Shown one piece after another: positions 60,409 through 64,000 of a DNA stretch of 64,000 bases. Below the pieces are notes generated by a model. That model searched no databases, was not told the DNA's origin, and worked only from the letters and a program-made list of their open reading frames with translations. Position numbers and translations under genes: made by a program. Location: NCBI GenBank assembly GCA_021018995.1, contig CM037597.1:34474936-34538935 (forward strand). The letters run 5' to 3'. The stretch is from Chloranthus sessilifolius. Lineage: Eukaryota > Streptophyta > Magnoliopsida > Chloranthales > Chloranthaceae. Numbering within the stretch: the first letter of the stretch is position 1; the number at the start of each line of letters is the position of its first letter.

Positions 60409-63400
60409 TGTCTGTTGTTGCTTCTTAGTGTGCTTGATTTATGTGTGTTTTGAAAACAGGTTTGCAACTGCTAAATTATACTAAAAAAATAAAGAAATAT
60501 CAGCACAAGTAGAAGTGAATTAGCCTGCAAGATCAGGGCCAATTGTAGCAAGTTTTAAATGTAAGTGAGTGAAAGATCGTCCACAGAGAATTTGTCTAAA
60601 ATGCAAGATAAACCTCCAGATCTGAGCTACCAGATCTGGCCTCTTATCCTATCTAGAAAGCACATAAGATGGGAGGTTGAATTTGTCACATTAACTAAAT
60701 GATAAAAGTAAAAATTAAACTAAGTGATCCAGATCCGAGTTGGGGAAACGTTTAAGGTAAACTTATATAAAAAAAATGGAGAAGTAATATCTAACTTTGA
60801 TTTGGTCCTTGCAAACTAATGAGAACGACTGCAGCTCAACTGAGAGATGATCCAATCTTCATCTGGCTATAAGCACAGACGCAAGAGAAATGAATCTAAT
60901 TTAAGGATTAGGTTTAAGCTTATGGCTATGGTCTATCCACTTTAATGGCCACAAACCATCCAATAGTCTTTAATCCAAAGCCTTAGTTTAGAACAAGAGA
61001 CATCACTACAAATGCCGTGAGAGATTAGGTTACCAACACTAATTCTCACAGGATTAATGAATCAAGGGAAATTGCATGAAAAATAGTAAATCTAAAGGAG
61101 TCTAATGCAATAAGGAGATCAGAGGGAACCCTTAACATGAGTCCAATTGAGAATATACGGTTTACAGCAACCTTTTCAAATCCACCATTATAATTACAGA
61201 GCACAGCTTAAACAGCTCTCAGATTTGTAGTCTTGAATACAACTCTCCTTTGAATTATAGAAATGTCTCACAGCTCCCAATTGCAAGTCAAAGTGAAGCT
61301 ATTACAGGGATTTCAGACAAACTATCTGGTTTGGAAATGGGGGAATAGGAATGAATCTCAAAATCTGGATGCCCAAATTGGGCAAATGGTTCGTCTATTT
61401 ATAGTTTTCCCTAAGTCCAGCTCAGATGTGTATCAACCAATCAGAGGTGCTCAGATCTATATTGACCAATGGTGGTCGAGCACGAGGATCCAGATCTGTT
61501 TTGGCCAATCAGAATTCCTTGATCTAGTTCAGCCAATCAGGTGAAAAAGGTATCAATTCTGTTATGCATTTTGCAAATCTGTTAGAGTTTCTAGAAGTTC
61601 CTGCCAAGTTATTTCATCTCTGGGTGCTCACATGGGGTGGAATATGCCTTCGCTTCATGCTTAGAATCCTCTGGAACGTCCCTAGGTTTTTAAATGCATT
61701 GGGATGCGTGAAACAAATTACTGAATTGCCCTTGCAAAAGCTGAGGACCTCCAGAATACCTTTTCGCAATGTTTAGGGGGCTTTTCGCCAGGTGTTGTAA
61801 CTCCTGAAGCTCTTTTCGCAAGGTTCTGGTTCTGTTTGAATTGAGTTTTCTCCTTTTCGAAAAGGTAAATCATCTCTTCGAAGAGTTCAGATGCTCTTCG
61901 AAAGCTTAAGCTTGGAGTTTTTGTTCTTTTCGCAGAGTTTCAGGTTCTTTGCGAAAGGTTCAGGTTCTTTGCGAAAAGTACTCTGTAGTGCATTTTTCTG
62001 TTCGAATTGCTCCATACTTCTTCTCTGGGTTGAGACCAGGTCTTTGCCTCTTCAATTCAGTCCTTCCAACAGCTAGTGAGGTTATTTCTTCTCTTTCTTT
62101 CTTTGGATTGACATGGGTTGTCATCTTTTTGGCACTTTTACGCTGCTTTTATGATTAAGTATGTCTTTATTGTTAGTTGCAACACAAGCACTTAAAACAC
62201 TTATTTAGTTTTCTGAAAGGTCTATCAAGACTCAAGTTAAGGGGTGAAAAATGGTATTTTTCAGTTCTCAACACAGCCCCAAACCTAAGCTTTGCTAGTC
62301 CCTAAGCAAAGACAGAATTAAAAATAAAGTAAAAAGCCACTTTTGTAGGGAGCACAGTTGCATTTAGCATATGCAACAAGCCTTTTATACCCCTAGGTGA
62401 TCCCTAGTGGAGGAGTGAAGTCTCCTGAGGGTTTTAAGTGAAGGTACCCACAAACTTCTCCAATAAATCAGTTAAGATCAATGCAGTTCTGTTAAAACAG
62501 ACTTTCATCCAATCAGAATATTCACACCTGTATCAGTCAAGTTGTAAGAGGATTCTCAAGAAAACATCAGTTCAAAACTGAAATTCTGCTGTAATTCTTG
62601 TATCATTCACTCAGTTGGTGTCAAAAAGTTTTTACAACAAAAATTAATGTAAAGCTCGCCTTCTATTTGAGAATTCAGTTTTGATGTTACCCCAAATAAG
62701 TTGATTTCAAACCCAACTCTCACTAGGGTTTTCACTCAACATGCAAGTAGGAAGGTTGTACTATTTCACACAACTCAAGAGCAGTTACAGCCCTCAAATA
62801 AGACTGTAAGCAAGAGCATAGGCATTGCTTTTTAGTTCTGAATTCACTGCTCTTTTCGCCATAGATTACACAAATCCTTATCTCCATGTGACAGCTCAAT
62901 CCATCATTGATCAGTAAGGACTTTAACTTGGGTTGTGGCTTACGGGTGAAATTTATCAAGAATAAAGGGGTGGAATGGAGTTCAAAATTGAGAAGTCAGT
63001 CAAGGTAAGGAGGTGATAGACACACCTTCTTCAATTCAGCACAATTTCATCTTCTTCTTTGAAATTTCAGAGCGAAAGTGGCCATCTTTTTCTCTTTCTT
63101 TTTCAAACTTCCAATGAAATGCCTTCTCCTTTGCTTTTTTTTTTTTTTCAAAGCAACATTGACTGGAATGCCACATTTCTTCTGCTGATACAGCATTGCC
63201 TTCAATTATTTTATTTTTATTTTTTATTTTTTTTACCAAACTCTTACCCAACTCACCTTTCTTCAGCTTTCTTTCCTTTACCTTCTGAATTCTTAGAGTG
63301 AGGGTTAGGCTAAATGAGGTTGAAGAGGTTTCAAAGAAATCTTGGATTTATAAAGCTCAAATGGTGTGTATCAAGGGCAGTTTTAAAAGGTGGGGCTTTT

Positions 63401-64000
63401 TGAAGTTCAAACTGTCCAAAAGAAGGCCCTACATCATGTCTTTAATATCATGATTGCTATCAAGCTATTTTAACTTGGATATGTGTAACTTCCTTCAAAT
63501 TTCCTAGAGCAGAAAAAATTGCCAATTCATACCTCCAAAGAATACATTTCAGCAGGCCCAAATCTCACTGGGTGTGGTTTTCTATCAAATTCTTGAGGTA
63601 TATCATCACTGTTTTCTCTCTTTTAAGGTTTACTAAAACATCAATTTTCTTTTAGAAATTTCCTGACATTCACTTCATGAAAGTATTAGAATTACACTAG
63701 AAATCAATTTAAAAAAAAAAATTTAACTTCCTTATTTTTCAAAACAGCAGGTGTGAGTATACTTCATTTTCAAAAAATCCACTGATCATAAGCTGTATTG
63801 ATGTTAACTCAATTGTTGACATTTATGCCACACCCCCAAACCTAAGGGGAGCAGGGTCCGCACTGGTCCAAAGCAAAGAAAAGACGCAATCAAGAAAAAA
63901 ATATAATGACAAAAGGAAAGAACAGAAATGCATAGTAATTTCATAGAAAAACCAGAATTTTATATTACAAACTCATAACACAGATAAGTACAATGTGATC
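60409..64000 (-). mobile_element. Second Athila-like non-autonomous element, runs off the window
   Basis: The reverse strand matches the element at 21413-28854: about 60490-61560 corresponds to its LTR (shared AGATCTGG segments, and a TATA-like CTATAAATAGAC near 61395). Positions 62280-62470 match 25690-25880, and 63810-64000 match around 24150-24250. Divergence is high, so it is a related subfamily rather than a copy. The LTR edge is uncertain (60409 or near 60470). The rest of the element is outside the window. No coding region is seen. Confidence 0.65.
61755..61985. repeat. TTCGCA/TTCGAA motif cluster
   Basis: About nine copies of CTTTTCGCA, CTTCGAAAG or CTTTGCGAAA at 10-40 bp spacing. 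The cluster is at the same structural position, just before the 3' LTR, as the CCTCTCGA cluster of the other Athila-like copy. Confidence 0.7.

Noticed and set aside
1-64000. tRNA, rRNA or snRNA genes
   Set aside because: The only tRNA-like matches are the 12-18 base primer binding sites of LTR elements. I saw no cloverleaf, box A/B pair or rRNA segment, though small ncRNAs could escape reading by eye.

Overview
This window is flowering-plant nuclear DNA. The evidence is LTR retrotransposons of plant-specific Ty3/gypsy lineages (Tat with two RNase H domains, Tekay/Del-like, Athila-like), a CACTA transposon, DUF1985 and plant mobile domain (PMD) coding remains, plant GH3 glucan exohydrolase exons, and GT-AG introns. 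It is a transposon-dense intergenic stretch with nested insertions. I found no complete, clearly functional host gene. The species cannot be named from sequence alone.

Layout. 1-5756: pol remains of a Tat-lineage element (+), interrupted by a complete-ended Tekay/Del-like element in minus orientation (5757-17253, LTRs of 3.8-3.9 kb). 17254-21410: an intron-containing antisense PMD gene, probably the extra antisense gene of the interrupted Tat element. 21413-28854: a non-autonomous Athila-like element (+). 29037-29385: a DUF1985 fragment. 29650-34165: hairpin-rich repeats and a foldback-like inverted repeat, into which a 2.2 kb LTR element (30903-33144, minus) is inserted. 34743-42151: a non-autonomous CACTA element with an ATG target duplication and captured pieces of host genes (a VAMP72 exon and probably a GIP1-like piece). 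42416-44126: a second CACTA-type end and a LINE-type RNase H pseudogene. 46125-47630: a broken GH3 glucan exohydrolase. 51051-52636: a solo LTR. 53168-54828: an LTR-like sequence holding about 25 GATCGATC palindromes. 54829-60408: the 5' part of another Tat-like element (LTR, leader, gag), apparently cut by a second Athila-like relative in minus orientation that runs off the window end.

The most unusual signal is architectural. At least five unrelated element families here carry dense arrays of short palindromes or hairpins in LTRs, leaders or subterminal regions, each with its own family-specific sequence. In the Tekay-like LTR the hairpin units show paired, compensatory stem changes, so the secondary structure rather than the primary sequence appears to be maintained.
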